Positions 42,163 through 49,995 of a stretch of 64,000 nt of DNA are shown here, piece after piece. The translations under genes were made by a program, and so were the position numbers. Position 1 is the stretch's first letter, and each line of letters starts with the position of its first letter. A model generated the notes under the pieces. That model had not been told where the DNA came from. It saw only the letters and a program-made list of their open reading frames with translations, and made no database searches. The stretch spans positions 455,230 through 519,229 of the forward strand of contig CP072532.1 in assembly GCA_021730225.1 (NCBI GenBank), read 5' to 3'. This stretch comes from Candidatus Vesicomyidisocius sp. Agig_15_S12 (lineage in GTDB: Bacteria; Pseudomonadota; Gammaproteobacteria; PS1; Pseudothioglobaceae).

Positions 42163-42695
42163 CTAATCTTCTCTCCAGTTTGCAGATTAATAATTTTTGA
42201 CGCTTGGGTATTATAAGTTTTTGGCGGTATAATATAATCTAATTTATCGCCAAAAAATACTTTTAAATCTAGTACGCTTTTTGCATTACATTTATTTGTA
42301 ATATTAGCACTACTTGAAACTAGAGCACTATGAGTTACTGTACATAAATTAGTAATTAATTGATTATTAGTTAGTCTAAGTGCGATAGTATCAAATGCAC
42401 CTGTTAATAATTGAGAAGTACTCCTGTGTGCCTTGAGTAAATAAGTAGTTGGTTGAATATCAATGGTTACATTAACCAATAAAGAGGTATCTTTAACATA
42501 ATCTTTAAAATAATGCACATCACTAGCTAATAATATCAATCCTTTGGCGTTGGATCGGTGTTTAAATTGTAGTATTCTAATCATAGAAAACTCAAATTTT
42601 GGTAAACAAGATAACCCTTGAATAGTATCAGTAGGATTACTAATTACCCCGCCTGCTTTTAAGCAAAAAGCTGCAAATCTGGTTTGAAAATTCAT
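42159..42695 (-). CDS. tsaC: Threonylcarbamoyl-AMP synthase TsaC (YrdC)
   Basis: 178 residues of the YrdC/Sua5 family. [18 protein letters not shown] matches the PT..YGL substrate loop, and [13 protein letters not shown] matches the K(R)....GLIL motif. It makes threonylcarbamoyl-AMP for the t6A37 modification of ANN-decoding tRNAs. Length equals that of E. coli TsaC (190), without the Sua5 C-terminal domain. It overlaps hemF by 4 bp, and its ATG overlaps the stop of a short upstream frame. Confidence 0.88.
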   Translation of the reverse strand: MNFQTRFAAFCLKAGGVISNPTDTIQGLSCLPKFEFSMIRILQFKHRSNAKGLILLASDVHYFKDYVKDTSLLVNVTIDIQPTTYLLKAHRSTSQLLTGAFDTIALRLTNNQLITNLCTVTHSALVSSSANITNKCNAKSVLDLKVFFGDKLDYIIPPKTYNTQASKIINLQTGEKIR

Positions 42696-42811
42696 GACTT
42701 TTTTAACTTACCAATTGGTATATCTCTAATTTTAGGAATCTTGCAGAGCACACGTAAAAACTTTTGATATAAATTCACATAATTAATATTTAAAACAACC
42801 AATTTAGACAC
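42692..42811 (-). CDS. Short frame or gene remnant coupled to tsaC (39 codons)
   Basis: From a GTG at 42811 this frame encodes 39 residues ending [18 protein letters not shown] and stops in TGA, which overlaps the tsaC ATG (ATGA arrangement). In-frame stops immediately upstream (TAA, TGA, TAG) suggest the 3' remainder of a longer gene whose 5' part has decayed rather than a designed small protein. I do not recognise it. The rest of the 320-bp gap before htpG holds only the htpG promoter region. Confidence 0.35.
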   Translation of the reverse strand: MSKLVVLNINYVNLYQKFLRVLCKIPKIRDIPIGKLKKS

Positions 42812-42949
42812 TTAGACACTTCAAGTCTACAATAATACATCACTCATATCGTTATACATTTTAATCAATTGATTATGATTTATAAAGTAATAACACTTAA
42901 CTTTTAAATACTAAAATAAAATTAGTAATTTGTTTATACAAAAATAACC

Positions 42950-42975
42950 CTTGTTTTTTTGTGTTTCGACCATAT
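42950..42975 (+). promoter_or_regulatory. Candidate sigma-32 (heat-shock) promoter of htpG
   Basis: CTTGTTT (42950-42956) and GACCATAT (42968-42975) with 11 bp between them resemble the sigma-32 consensus CTTGAAA-N(11-16)-CCCCATNT. It lies about 40 bp before the htpG ATG, which is preceded by an AACAGGTAG ribosome-binding region. Confidence 0.5.
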
Positions 42976-43015
42976 TAATCTATTTTACGCAAAAAAAAAC
43001 AGGTAGAAAAATATA

Positions 43016-44866
43016 ATGACAACAAAACAAACACATTCCTTCCAAACCGAAGTTTCTCAATTATTACACTTAATGATTCACTCTTTATATTCAAATAAAG
43101 AAATATTCTTACGTGAGTTAATCTCTAATGCTTCTGATGCAGTTGATAAATTAAAATTTAAATCCCTGTCAGATGATACTTTGATTGAAGGGAAAGAAGA
43201 ATTGCAAATTCACATTGATGTAAACAAAGATGCTAACACAATTACCATTACTGACAATGGTATTGGTATGAGCGAAGTAGAAGTTAATAAAAATATTGGA
43301 ACTATTGCCAATTCTGGTACTAAAAAATTTTTAAAAAGTTTAAATGAAACACAAGCACAAGACTCTAACTTAATCGGCCAGTTTGGTGTAGGATTTTATT
43401 CTAGCTTTATTGTAGCTGACAAGGTTGAAATAATTACCAGAAAAGCTGGTAGCAAAAGTAAAAAAGGTACAAAATGGGCTTCTACTGGTAAAGGTAAATA
43501 TTCAATAGAAAATGTTGATCGTCCAGATTTTGGCACTTCAGTTATATTGCACATCAAAAAAGACGAAAAGGAGTTTTTAGACGATTATCGCTTACGCAAT
43601 ATTATTTCAAAATACTCAGATCATATCACTGTGCCCATTATGATGGTTAAGGTTAGTGAAGACAATAAAGATATTGAATATGAGCGCATTAATAAAGCTA
43701 ATGCTTTTTGGGCTCAAGATAAACAAGATCTTAAACAAAAAGATTATGATGAATTCTATAAATCACTTACTTATGATTTTGAAGCGCCATTAACACAACT
43801 GCACAATCGAGTTGAAGGTAATATAAATTATACTTCATTACTATTTATCCCTTCAAAGTCTCCTTTCGATATATGGGAACCCAAACGCAAAGGAGGTATT
43901 AAACTTTACGCTAAACGTGTATTTATCATGGAAGATAATGAGGCGTTAATGCCGCTGTATTTACGCTTTGTTAAAGGCGTGATTGATACAGCTGATTTAT
44001 CATTAAACCTTTCTCGTGAAATTTTACAAGATAACAAAGTAGTCAAAGCTATCCGTAAGGCAAGTGTCAAAAGAATTTTATCAGTTTTAGAAAAGATGGC
44101 TAAAAACAAACCTGAAGATTATGCAACATTTTGGCAAGAATTCGGCATGCTTATGAAAGAGGGTGTAGTCGAAGATACCCCTAATAAAGATAAAATTGCA
44201 AAACTATTACGATTTACTACTAATAAAAGTAAAAATGCTACACAAACAGTAACACTTGAACATTATATAAAAAATATACAAAAAGACCAGAAAGCCATTT
44301 ATTACATAACTGCCGAAACATATGAAACTGCTAAAGGCTCCCCACATTTAGAAAATTTTAATCAAAAAAATATTGAAGTCCTGCTACTATCTGATCGTGT
44401 TGATGAGTGGATGGTAAGTAATTTTAGAGAATTTGACGGTGTCCAGCTTAAATCAATTGCCAAAGGAAATTTAGAAGACTTTGATTCTAAGGAAGAAAAA
44501 AAAGTCAAAGAAGAAGTTGCTAAAAACTTTGAAGTAGTCATTGAAAAAATGCAAAAAATTCTCACCTCTCAGGTTAAAGAAATTAAAATCTCTTCCCGTC
44601 TTAGCAAATCCCCTTCTTGTTTGGTAGCTGATGAAAATGAAATGGGTGGTAATATGGAAAGAATTATGAAATCATTAGGTCAAGATGTACCAGATACTAA
44701 ACCTATTCTTGAAATTAATCCAACTCATTCATTAGTTAAAAAACTTAAAACTAAAATTGATGAAGATTTAGTCAAGGTTCTATTTGATCAAGCTGTTTTA
44801 TCAGAAGGTGGTCAACTTAAAGATCCGGCGGAATTTGTAAAACGTATAAATAAGCTCATCAATTAA
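43016..44866 (+). CDS. htpG: Chaperone HtpG (bacterial Hsp90)
   Basis: 616 residues; E. coli HtpG has 624. The GHKL ATPase domain shows EIFLRELISNASDAVDKLK, DNGIGMSEVEV, and the lid/G motif LIGQFGVGFYS. The middle domain (SRE motif LSLNLSREILQDN with the catalytic Arg) and the dimerisation domain (about 495-616) follow. It is an ATP-dependent cytosolic chaperone. It is monocistronic and ends at a shared 14-bp-stem terminator. Confidence 0.98.
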   Translation: MTTKQTHSFQTEVSQLLHLMIHSLYSNKEIFLRELISNASDAVDKLKFKSLSDDTLIEGKEELQIHIDVNKDANTITITDNGIGMSEVEVNKNIGTIANSGTKKFLKSLNETQAQDSNLIGQFGVGFYSSFIVADKVEIITRKAGSKSKKGTKWASTGKGKYSIENVDRPDFGTSVILHIKKDEKEFLDDYRLRNIISKYSDHITVPIMMVKVSEDNKDIEYERINKANAFWAQDKQDLKQKDYDEFYKSLTYDFEAPLTQLHNRVEGNINYTSLLFIPSKSPFDIWEPKRKGGIKLYAKRVFIMEDNEALMPLYLRFVKGVIDTADLSLNLSREILQDNKVVKAIRKASVKRILSVLEKMAKNKPEDYATFWQEFGMLMKEGVVEDTPNKDKIAKLLRFTTNKSKNATQTVTLEHYIKNIQKDQKAIYYITAETYETAKGSPHLENFNQKNIEVLLLSDRVDEWMVSNFREFDGVQLKSIAKGNLEDFDSKEEKKVKEEVAKNFEVVIEKMQKILTSQVKEIKISSRLSKSPSCLVADENEMGGNMERIMKSLGQDVPDTKPILEINPTHSLVKKLKTKIDEDLVKVLFDQAVLSEGGQLKDPAEFVKRINKLIN

Positions 44867-44872
44867 TAAGTT

Positions 44873-44913
44873 AAAAGGTTATAAAAACCAGAAAAGGAAT
44901 TTTATAACCTTTT
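44873..44913. terminator. Convergent terminator of htpG and trmJ
   Basis: AAAAGGTTATAAAA (44873-44886) is the exact reverse complement of TTTTATAACCTTTT (44900-44913), loop 13 nt. The right arm contains the stop codon of trmJ, so the two units share a bidirectional terminator that overlaps coding sequence. Confidence 0.75.
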
Positions 44914-45645
44914 AAAAGGTTTGATATTTTTAAGAATACCCCTAAAAATTGACACTTCTTCTATCTTAGGCTCTACTTTAGTAAAAAAACAACGTAATCG
45001 ACGCATTAACAATATTTGAGAACGCTTATCTCTAAAATATTTAATATGCTCTAACACTTGAATAAGATGTGTGTAGAAACTTTCTAATTCATCAAAACTA
45101 GCCAAATTACTAACGCTTTCTTTAAATTCAGTTGGGGTGTTATAAATATAATTTTGATAAGCAAATACCTGAATCGCTGACGCAACATTTAAAGAAAAAT
45201 AATCAGGATTCCCAGGAATAGTCATGAGTATTTGACATAAATCTAATTCTTTATTAGTAAGACCTGACTTTTCAGTACCAAATATCACAGCAACTTCTTG
45301 ACTATCAATTGTAATTGTTTTTTGAATTTTATGGCAAGTTTCAACAACATCCATTTGTCTCCATTTAATGTTACGCTGGCGTGCACTAGCGCCAATTACT
45401 AAATGCGTGCCTTTTAAGGATTCTTCTAAAGACTCACAAACTATAGCATCTGAAAGTACATCATCTGCACCACTAGCTCTAGCCGTAGCCGTAGCTGATG
45501 GATAACCTTTTGGATTAACCAAATACAATTTTGATAAATTCATATTTTTCATTGCACGAGCTGCCGCACCGATATTACCAGGTTCGGTAGTATTAACCAT
45601 AACCACACGTACCTTATCAAAGGTATAATTTATTCCTTTCTTCAT
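44902..45645 (-). CDS. trmJ: tRNA (cytidine/uridine-2'-O-)-methyltransferase TrmJ
   Basis: 247 residues from the ATG at 45645; the frame is open 23 codons further, but that part overlaps suhB and shows no homology. SPOUT-class motifs: VRVVMVNTTEPGNIGAAARAMKNM at the start, EVAVIFGTEKSGLTNKELDLC in the middle and IPGNPDYFSLNVASAIQVFAYQ (knot). It methylates position 32 of tRNAs. It is divergent from suhB by only 13 bp, so their promoters must overlap each other's genes; trmJ and suhB are divergent neighbours in E. coli too. Confidence 0.94.
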   Translation of the reverse strand: MKKGINYTFDKVRVVMVNTTEPGNIGAAARAMKNMNLSKLYLVNPKGYPSATATARASGADDVLSDAIVCESLEESLKGTHLVIGASARQRNIKWRQMDVVETCHKIQKTITIDSQEVAVIFGTEKSGLTNKELDLCQILMTIPGNPDYFSLNVASAIQVFAYQNYIYNTPTEFKESVSNLASFDELESFYTHLIQVLEHIKYFRDKRSQILLMRRLRCFFTKVEPKIEEVSIFRGILKNIKPFKRL

Positions 45646-45658
45646 TTTTCCTTCTATT

Positions 45659-46459
45659 ATGCATCCTACGCTTAATATTGCCATTAAAGTCGCTAGAAAA
45701 GCTGGCAATATCATTTTAAGATATCACAATCAAATTGATCTTTTAACGATTAAAAATAAAACAACTAATGATTTTGTTTATGAAGTAAATAAAGCTGCTA
45801 AAGATGCCATTATAAACGAGTTAAAATACACCTTCCCTAGTCATTCAATTTTATATGAAGAAAAAAGTAAAATCTTAGACAATAATCGTTTTCAATGGAT
45901 TATTGATCCATTGAATGGCGCTACTAATTACTTACATGGTTTTCCCCAATATTCTGTCTCGATTGCTTTGTATGAAAATAAAGAGCCAAAACATGCTGTA
46001 GTATATGATCCATTTAAGGAAGAATTATTTACTACTTCTAAAGGAGAAGGTGCTTACTTAAACGAACAAAGAATTCGCATAACACATACTAATGGTTTTG
46101 AAAATACATTAATTGGTACAGGTTTTTCATTCAAAGAATCAAAACATTTAGATACTTATTTAAGTATGTTTAAAGCCATTTGTCTAAAGGTTTCTGGTAT
46201 TCGTCATACTGGCTCTGCTGCACTTAATCTAGCGTATTTAGCTGCAGGTCGGTTAGATGGTTTTTGGGAAATTGAACTTAATATTTGGAACATTGCTGCT
46301 GGTGTACTTTTAGTTAAAGAAGCAGGTGGTTTTGTAGGTGACTTTTCAGGACGAGATAAATATCTAAAAACAGGCAATGTAGTAGCTGGCAATAACCAAG
46401 TTTTTAAAGCAATTTTAAAAACCATTCATCCTTATTTAACAGTTAAATTACAACGTTAA
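45659..46459 (+). CDS. suhB: SuhB (inositol-monophosphatase family) with substituted metal ligands
   Basis: 266 residues, E. coli SuhB length (267). The fold is intact: ARKAGNIILRYHN, HSILYEEKS (metal Glu), the VVYDPFKEELFTTSKGEGAYLN block, GSAALNLAYLAAGRLDGFWE. The motif DPLDGTTNF is DPLNGATNY here: the second metal-binding Asp is Asn86 and the Thr is Ala88. The C-terminal WDxAAG is WNIAAG: that Asp is Asn211. These equal Asp93, Thr95 and Asp220 of human IMPase. The phosphatase is therefore probably inactive. In E. coli SuhB has a non-catalytic role in rRNA antitermination, which could explain retention. Confidence 0.93.
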   Translation: MHPTLNIAIKVARKAGNIILRYHNQIDLLTIKNKTTNDFVYEVNKAAKDAIINELKYTFPSHSILYEEKSKILDNNRFQWIIDPLNGATNYLHGFPQYSVSIALYENKEPKHAVVYDPFKEELFTTSKGEGAYLNEQRIRITHTNGFENTLIGTGFSFKESKHLDTYLSMFKAICLKVSGIRHTGSAALNLAYLAAGRLDGFWEIELNIWNIAAGVLLVKEAGGFVGDFSGRDKYLKTGNVVAGNNQVFKAILKTIHPYLTVKLQR

Positions 46460-46583
46460 AAATTATCAATATATAGATACCTAAAACTCTACTAGAAAAT
46501 ATGTTTATTACCACTAGATATTTTTTCTTTTAAAAAAAGCAGCTACTAAGCAACTACTATACTAGTATTTAGTTTAAATTTTA

Positions 46584-47336
46584 TCAAATATTAAATAAAG
46601 TAATCTGTTTTCCATTTAGCTCTTTAGCTTTTTCACTCATTAAATACACAATTATAGGACTTTTTGTCTCAGGCAATGGATTATTATATATATTTTCAGC
46701 TGGATAAGCAATCTGCCGCATTTTGGTACGCATTCTTCCTGGGTCAAGTGAATTTACCTTAATATTAGTTCTTTCTAATTCTTCAGATAAGGTTTTACTT
46801 ATTCCCTCGATAGCGAATTTACTTACACCATATGCACCCCAATATGCTTTTGCTACACGTCCTACTGATGAAGAAAAAAATAATATACGGGCATCACTTG
46901 ATTTATTAAGCACAGGAATTAATACTTGAGTGAGCATAAAAGGCGCGTTAATATTGATTTGCATAGTTGAATACCAAAGTTTAATATCATATTGTTCAAT
47001 TGGCATCATTGTTCCAATAATACTAGCATTATGAATGAGTCCATCAAGTTGCTCAAAATTATCCAAAATATCTTTTTGTAACTGCTCATAATGTTTAGGT
47101 GTTGCACCTTCTAAATCAAGCGGATAAAGAATAGGTTTTTGATAGCCCAAATCTATCACTTCATCATAAGTGGTTTCTAGAGAACCTAAATCGCGCCCTA
47201 ACATAATAACACTTGCACCTGCTTTAGCAAGGTCAAGTGTTATTGCCCTACCAAACCCCCGATTTGCGCCAGTAACTAAAATAACTTTATCTTCTAATTC
47301 ACCTTTAGTGATTGAATAATTAGTTGAAATTTCCAT
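46584..47336 (-). CDS. yciK: Short-chain dehydrogenase YciK
   Basis: 250 residues, classical SDR. The cofactor loop is VTGANRGFGRAI (about 20-31). NAS in GLIHNASIIG, catalytic Ser in FFSSSVG, and Tyr/Lys in WGAYGVSKFAIEG are present. The blocks YPLDLEGATPKHYEQL, AKAYWGAYGVSKFA and LDPGRMRTKMRQIAYPAE are specific to YciK. Substrate unknown. In many gammaproteobacteria yciK follows gph, and here the decayed gph lies directly upstream on the same strand. Confidence 0.9.
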   Translation of the reverse strand: MEISTNYSITKGELEDKVILVTGANRGFGRAITLDLAKAGASVIMLGRDLGSLETTYDEVIDLGYQKPILYPLDLEGATPKHYEQLQKDILDNFEQLDGLIHNASIIGTMMPIEQYDIKLWYSTMQININAPFMLTQVLIPVLNKSSDARILFFSSSVGRVAKAYWGAYGVSKFAIEGISKTLSEELERTNIKVNSLDPGRMRTKMRQIAYPAENIYNNPLPETKSPIIVYLMSEKAKELNGKQITLFNI

Positions 47337-47429
47337 TGACTTAATTCCTTTTTACTTTAAATACCTAATTCTTTTATTCTTTCATAAAAAGCAATCAAAT
47401 TACCTTTGTTATCAGATAATTCACCTATA

Positions 47430-48150
47430 GCTTATTATTTGTAGCTCTTAGGAACTCTATACAAAACAGTTACTCTTTCTTTAACTTGTTCATTAATAAT
47501 GATTTCAATCTTATCTAAAAATTCCTTAATCTCTGTATGTCTACTATTATTAATACTAGCATCCTTCTTTTTATTACTCAAATAATCATAGTACAAATCT
47601 TTTCTCGTCTCTAAATAACCATAAGCAACAGTTGTGGTTTTAATGTTAGTGTTTTAACCTGACAATAGATCAATTCTTATAATTCCTAACAAATAAACAT
47701 TAACTTAGATTAATTTCTGATTGCACACAAGCATATCATAACAGAGTAAGATGTGCTTTATTAAATACTAATGTATCATCAAAAACCACCATATCATAGT
47801 TTGTATCAAGTTTTCTTAATAATAGATAAATTAAATTATTAGGCTTATTAGTAATTACTCCAAAACACCTCTTTGATTCTAATAAATTTAACAAGTGTAT
47901 CAATATCTGAAAATATTTTATAAAATTGATTAATATGATCTTTATAAATATTCAACATTTTTATGTGTCTATCAATAAAATTAGAATAGAATTCATCGCA
48001 ATCAAAACTAAACTTAGTTAAAAATATCACTTCCAATAAAACTAAAGGATAAAATTTTTCACTTAAACCGCTGTATTGAAATAGCATATTTAACACATTA
48101 GCTAAATCTAATGCTATATTCAATCAATATACCATTTAAGTAAAAATAAA
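47430..48150 (-). pseudogene. gph: Decayed phosphoglycolate phosphatase gene gph
   Basis: Read on the minus strand, fragments in different frames match Gph in order. Near 48145-48125: FYLNGILI, the FDLDGTL nucleophile motif with both Asp lost (Tyr and Asn). A frameshift follows, then IALDLANVLNML and the cap region (open frame 47848-48123). Then VITNKPNNLIYLLLRKLD, NYDMVVFDDTLVFNKAH, a stop, YACVQSEINLS, a stop, CLFVRNYKN (normally CLFVGDHKRD). Finally NIKTTTVAYGYLETRKDLYYD near 47640. The segment down to about 47345 continues with stops. Position between yciK and a divergent plsC-like gene fits the usual gph-yciK pairing. Confidence 0.85.
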
Positions 48151-48231
48151 TTGAGTTAATACTCAATATGATAATCTCTATCAGTTAAAATTATAAATCT
48201 AACATTATAACGCTTACACTCGTAAATTATC

Positions 48232-48933
48232 ATGCTGTTCTTAAGGTCATTATTATATTTTTTAGGCTCATTTATTGCATTGATAATTTTAGTGATTGTT
48301 GCACTATCTTTGTTTTTTTTGCCATTTAAGTTTCGCTACATAATTTTATCTAAGTGGTCAATGTTTTGCTTATGGTGGTTGGAATATACACTTAATATTA
48401 AGCTCCAAGTGATCGGTAAAGAAAATATTCCTCCTAGAGCTTGTGTAATCGTTTCTAATCATCAATCTACCTGGGAGACACTTGGATTTCAACAAATATT
48501 TCCACCCCAAACTTGGGTGCTTAAGAAAAATTTATTATGGATACCATTTTTTGGGTGGGGTTTGATGCTACTCAAGCCTATTGTTATTAATCGTGGAAAG
48601 AAATTAAAAGCATTAAAAACAATTATAAAACAAGGAGAGAATCGATTAAAAAATGGTATTTTTGTGGTGATCTTCCCAGAAGGGACTCGCCAACCCTATA
48701 AAAAACTAGGAAAATATCAAAATGGTGCTATAGCTCTTGCTAAAAAATCATCTTGTGACATCATACCTGTTTATCATAATGCTGGTACAATTTGGCCCAA
48801 GGGTAGTTTTATAAAACACGCTGGTACTGTCACTGTAATTATTGGCAAACCAATGAAGATAAAAGAAAAATCTAGCAAAAAATTGACTCAAATTATTAGA
48901 AATTGGACTCAAAAACAAAGTAAAAATTTTTAA
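48232..48933 (+). CDS. 1-Acyl-sn-glycerol-3-phosphate acyltransferase family protein
   Basis: 233 residues. One N-terminal transmembrane region (about 6-32) precedes the acyltransferase domain. Block I is VSNHQSTWET (about 81-90; this subfamily has Glu in place of Asp in the HX4D motif). Block III is VIFPEGTRQPYKKLG. A later block is DIIPVYHNAGTIWPKG. It acylates lysophosphatidate in phospholipid synthesis, or a related lysolipid. It is divergent from the gph remnant and ends at a clear hairpin terminator (48946). Confidence 0.88.
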   Translation: MLFLRSLLYFLGSFIALIILVIVALSLFFLPFKFRYIILSKWSMFCLWWLEYTLNIKLQVIGKENIPPRACVIVSNHQSTWETLGFQQIFPPQTWVLKKNLLWIPFFGWGLMLLKPIVINRGKKLKALKTIIKQGENRLKNGIFVVIFPEGTRQPYKKLGKYQNGAIALAKKSSCDIIPVYHNAGTIWPKGSFIKHAGTVTVIIGKPMKIKEKSSKKLTQIIRNWTQKQSKNF

Positions 48934-48945
48934 TTTAACTTTGTT

Positions 48946-48973
48946 GTATCGTACTTAAAAGTACGATACTTTT
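48946..48973 (+). terminator. Rho-independent terminator of the plsC-like gene
   Basis: GTATCGTACTT (48946-48956) and AAGTACGATAC (48959-48969) are perfect reverse complements, followed by TTTT. It lies 13 bp after the stop codon. Confidence 0.85.
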
Positions 48974-49204
48974 AATCAAAAAATAATTATTTCATTTCAA
49001 TAAGAAAAAATCTTTAAAACTTTTATAATTGATATACAAATTAAACACATAGCGCTAGATAATAATAAATAGAATCATTACTGATATAATATATGAACAG
49101 TCATTTAGAGAGTAATATTATGGTTTATAATAAATAGTCATTATTCAACTATTAAATTTTATAAAAAATAAAAATTTAGCAAAACTAGCTAATTTGTTAA
49201 ATAT

Positions 49205-49265
49205 TTGTTCTATAAAGAACAAGTTATTGATTCTTTTCTGATAAAATTATCAGGTTGTTTTTTTG
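49205..49265 (+). promoter_or_regulatory. Terminator-like double hairpin in the yceD-rpmF leader (possible attenuator)
   Basis: Hairpin 1: TTGTTCT (49205-49211) / AGAACAA (49216-49222). Hairpin 2: CTGATAA (49238-49244) / TTATCAG (49247-49253), followed by GTTG and a seven-T run. Hairpin 2 plus T-run looks like an intrinsic terminator and ends about 10 bp before the yceD ATG on the same strand, so it would block the operon unless overridden. It could also end a short RNA started near 49095. Confidence 0.45.
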
Positions 49266-49275
49266 ATAAAGGTTA

Positions 49276-49770
49276 ATGCAAGGAATACCAGATATTATAA
49301 AATTATTTAGTTTTGCTAAAAAGGGGTTGAATTTTTCACACACATATCAAGTGAAAGATTTTCCTAGAATAAAAAAACTAATTAGCAATATTGATGATAA
49401 AGTAAAAGTTGAATTAAGTTTTTACATTAAAAATAATGTAGTTCCTTGTATTAAAGGTTCAATTCAATTAAGTGCAATCGTTGATTGCCAACGCTGTTTA
49501 AATGAGGTAAATATTCATTTAAGTCCTAGTTTTAAAATTGGATTTCTGAAAAATGAACAACAGAAAGAAAAGTTGGATTCAAGCTTTGAAACAATTCTTA
49601 ATGCTGATAAAGCATTTTCAACCATTGAATTTATAACAGATGAGCTATTAATATCCATTCCAATGAGTCCGATGCATCTATACAAGTGTCAATCGTACCA
49701 AGACAAAGAGTGGATAAATAGTCAAGATAAATATCATCCTTTTGCAACATTAAAACAATTAAAAGATTAA
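49276..49770 (+). CDS. yceD: YceD (DUF177) family protein, 23S rRNA accumulation factor
   Basis: 164 residues. DUF177 features: VDCQRCLNEVNIHLSP (the conserved CQRC pair, about 72-75), DSSFETI, IELITDELLIS-like stretch (FITDELLISIPMSP) and a late Cys. Next to rpmF, as almost always. In E. coli YceD is linked to 23S rRNA levels; plant homologues aid 23S maturation. It is the first gene of the yceD-rpmF-plsX-fabH operon, preceded by a terminator-like leader. Confidence 0.9.
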   Translation: MQGIPDIIKLFSFAKKGLNFSHTYQVKDFPRIKKLISNIDDKVKVELSFYIKNNVVPCIKGSIQLSAIVDCQRCLNEVNIHLSPSFKIGFLKNEQQKEKLDSSFETILNADKAFSTIEFITDELLISIPMSPMHLYKCQSYQDKEWINSQDKYHPFATLKQLKD

Positions 49771-49792
49771 AATAAAACCTAAGGAGTAAAAA

Positions 49793-49990
49793 ATGGCCGT
49801 ACAAAAAAGTAGAAAAACCCCCTCAAAAAGAGGTATGCGTCGCTCACATAATGCATTGGCAAACTCTACATTATCAGAAGATCAAGAAACAGGCGAAATT
49901 CACTTACGCCATCATATCACAACTGATGGTTTTTACCATGGTAAAAAAATAATTAACAAAGTACAAAACATTCAAAAAGTAAATGCTTAA
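49793..49990 (+). CDS. rpmF: 50S ribosomal protein L32
   Basis: 65 residues; E. coli L32 has 57. The N terminus [20 protein letters not shown] is diagnostic. The middle ([27 protein letters not shown]) is typical, with a slightly longer C-terminal tail. As in other gammaproteobacteria no zinc cysteines are present. An AAGGAG site lies upstream. It lies 22 bp after yceD and 5 bp before plsX. Confidence 0.98.
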   Translation: MAVQKSRKTPSKRGMRRSHNALANSTLSEDQETGEIHLRHHITTDGFYHGKKIINKVQNIQKVNA

Positions 49991-49995
49991 ACCCT

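Larger units (their letters stand above)
48934..49275. other. 342-bp gap: terminator, then leader region of yceD
   Basis: No gene is seen. The gap holds the plsC terminator (48946-48973), a TATAAT at 49085-49090, and two hairpins ending just before yceD (49205-49222 and 49238-49265). These are listed separately. Confidence 0.6.

Noticed and set aside
47848-48123. 91-codon minus-strand open frame
   Set aside because: It matches the cap region of Gph and is flanked by out-of-frame Gph pieces; it is a remnant rather than a gene.
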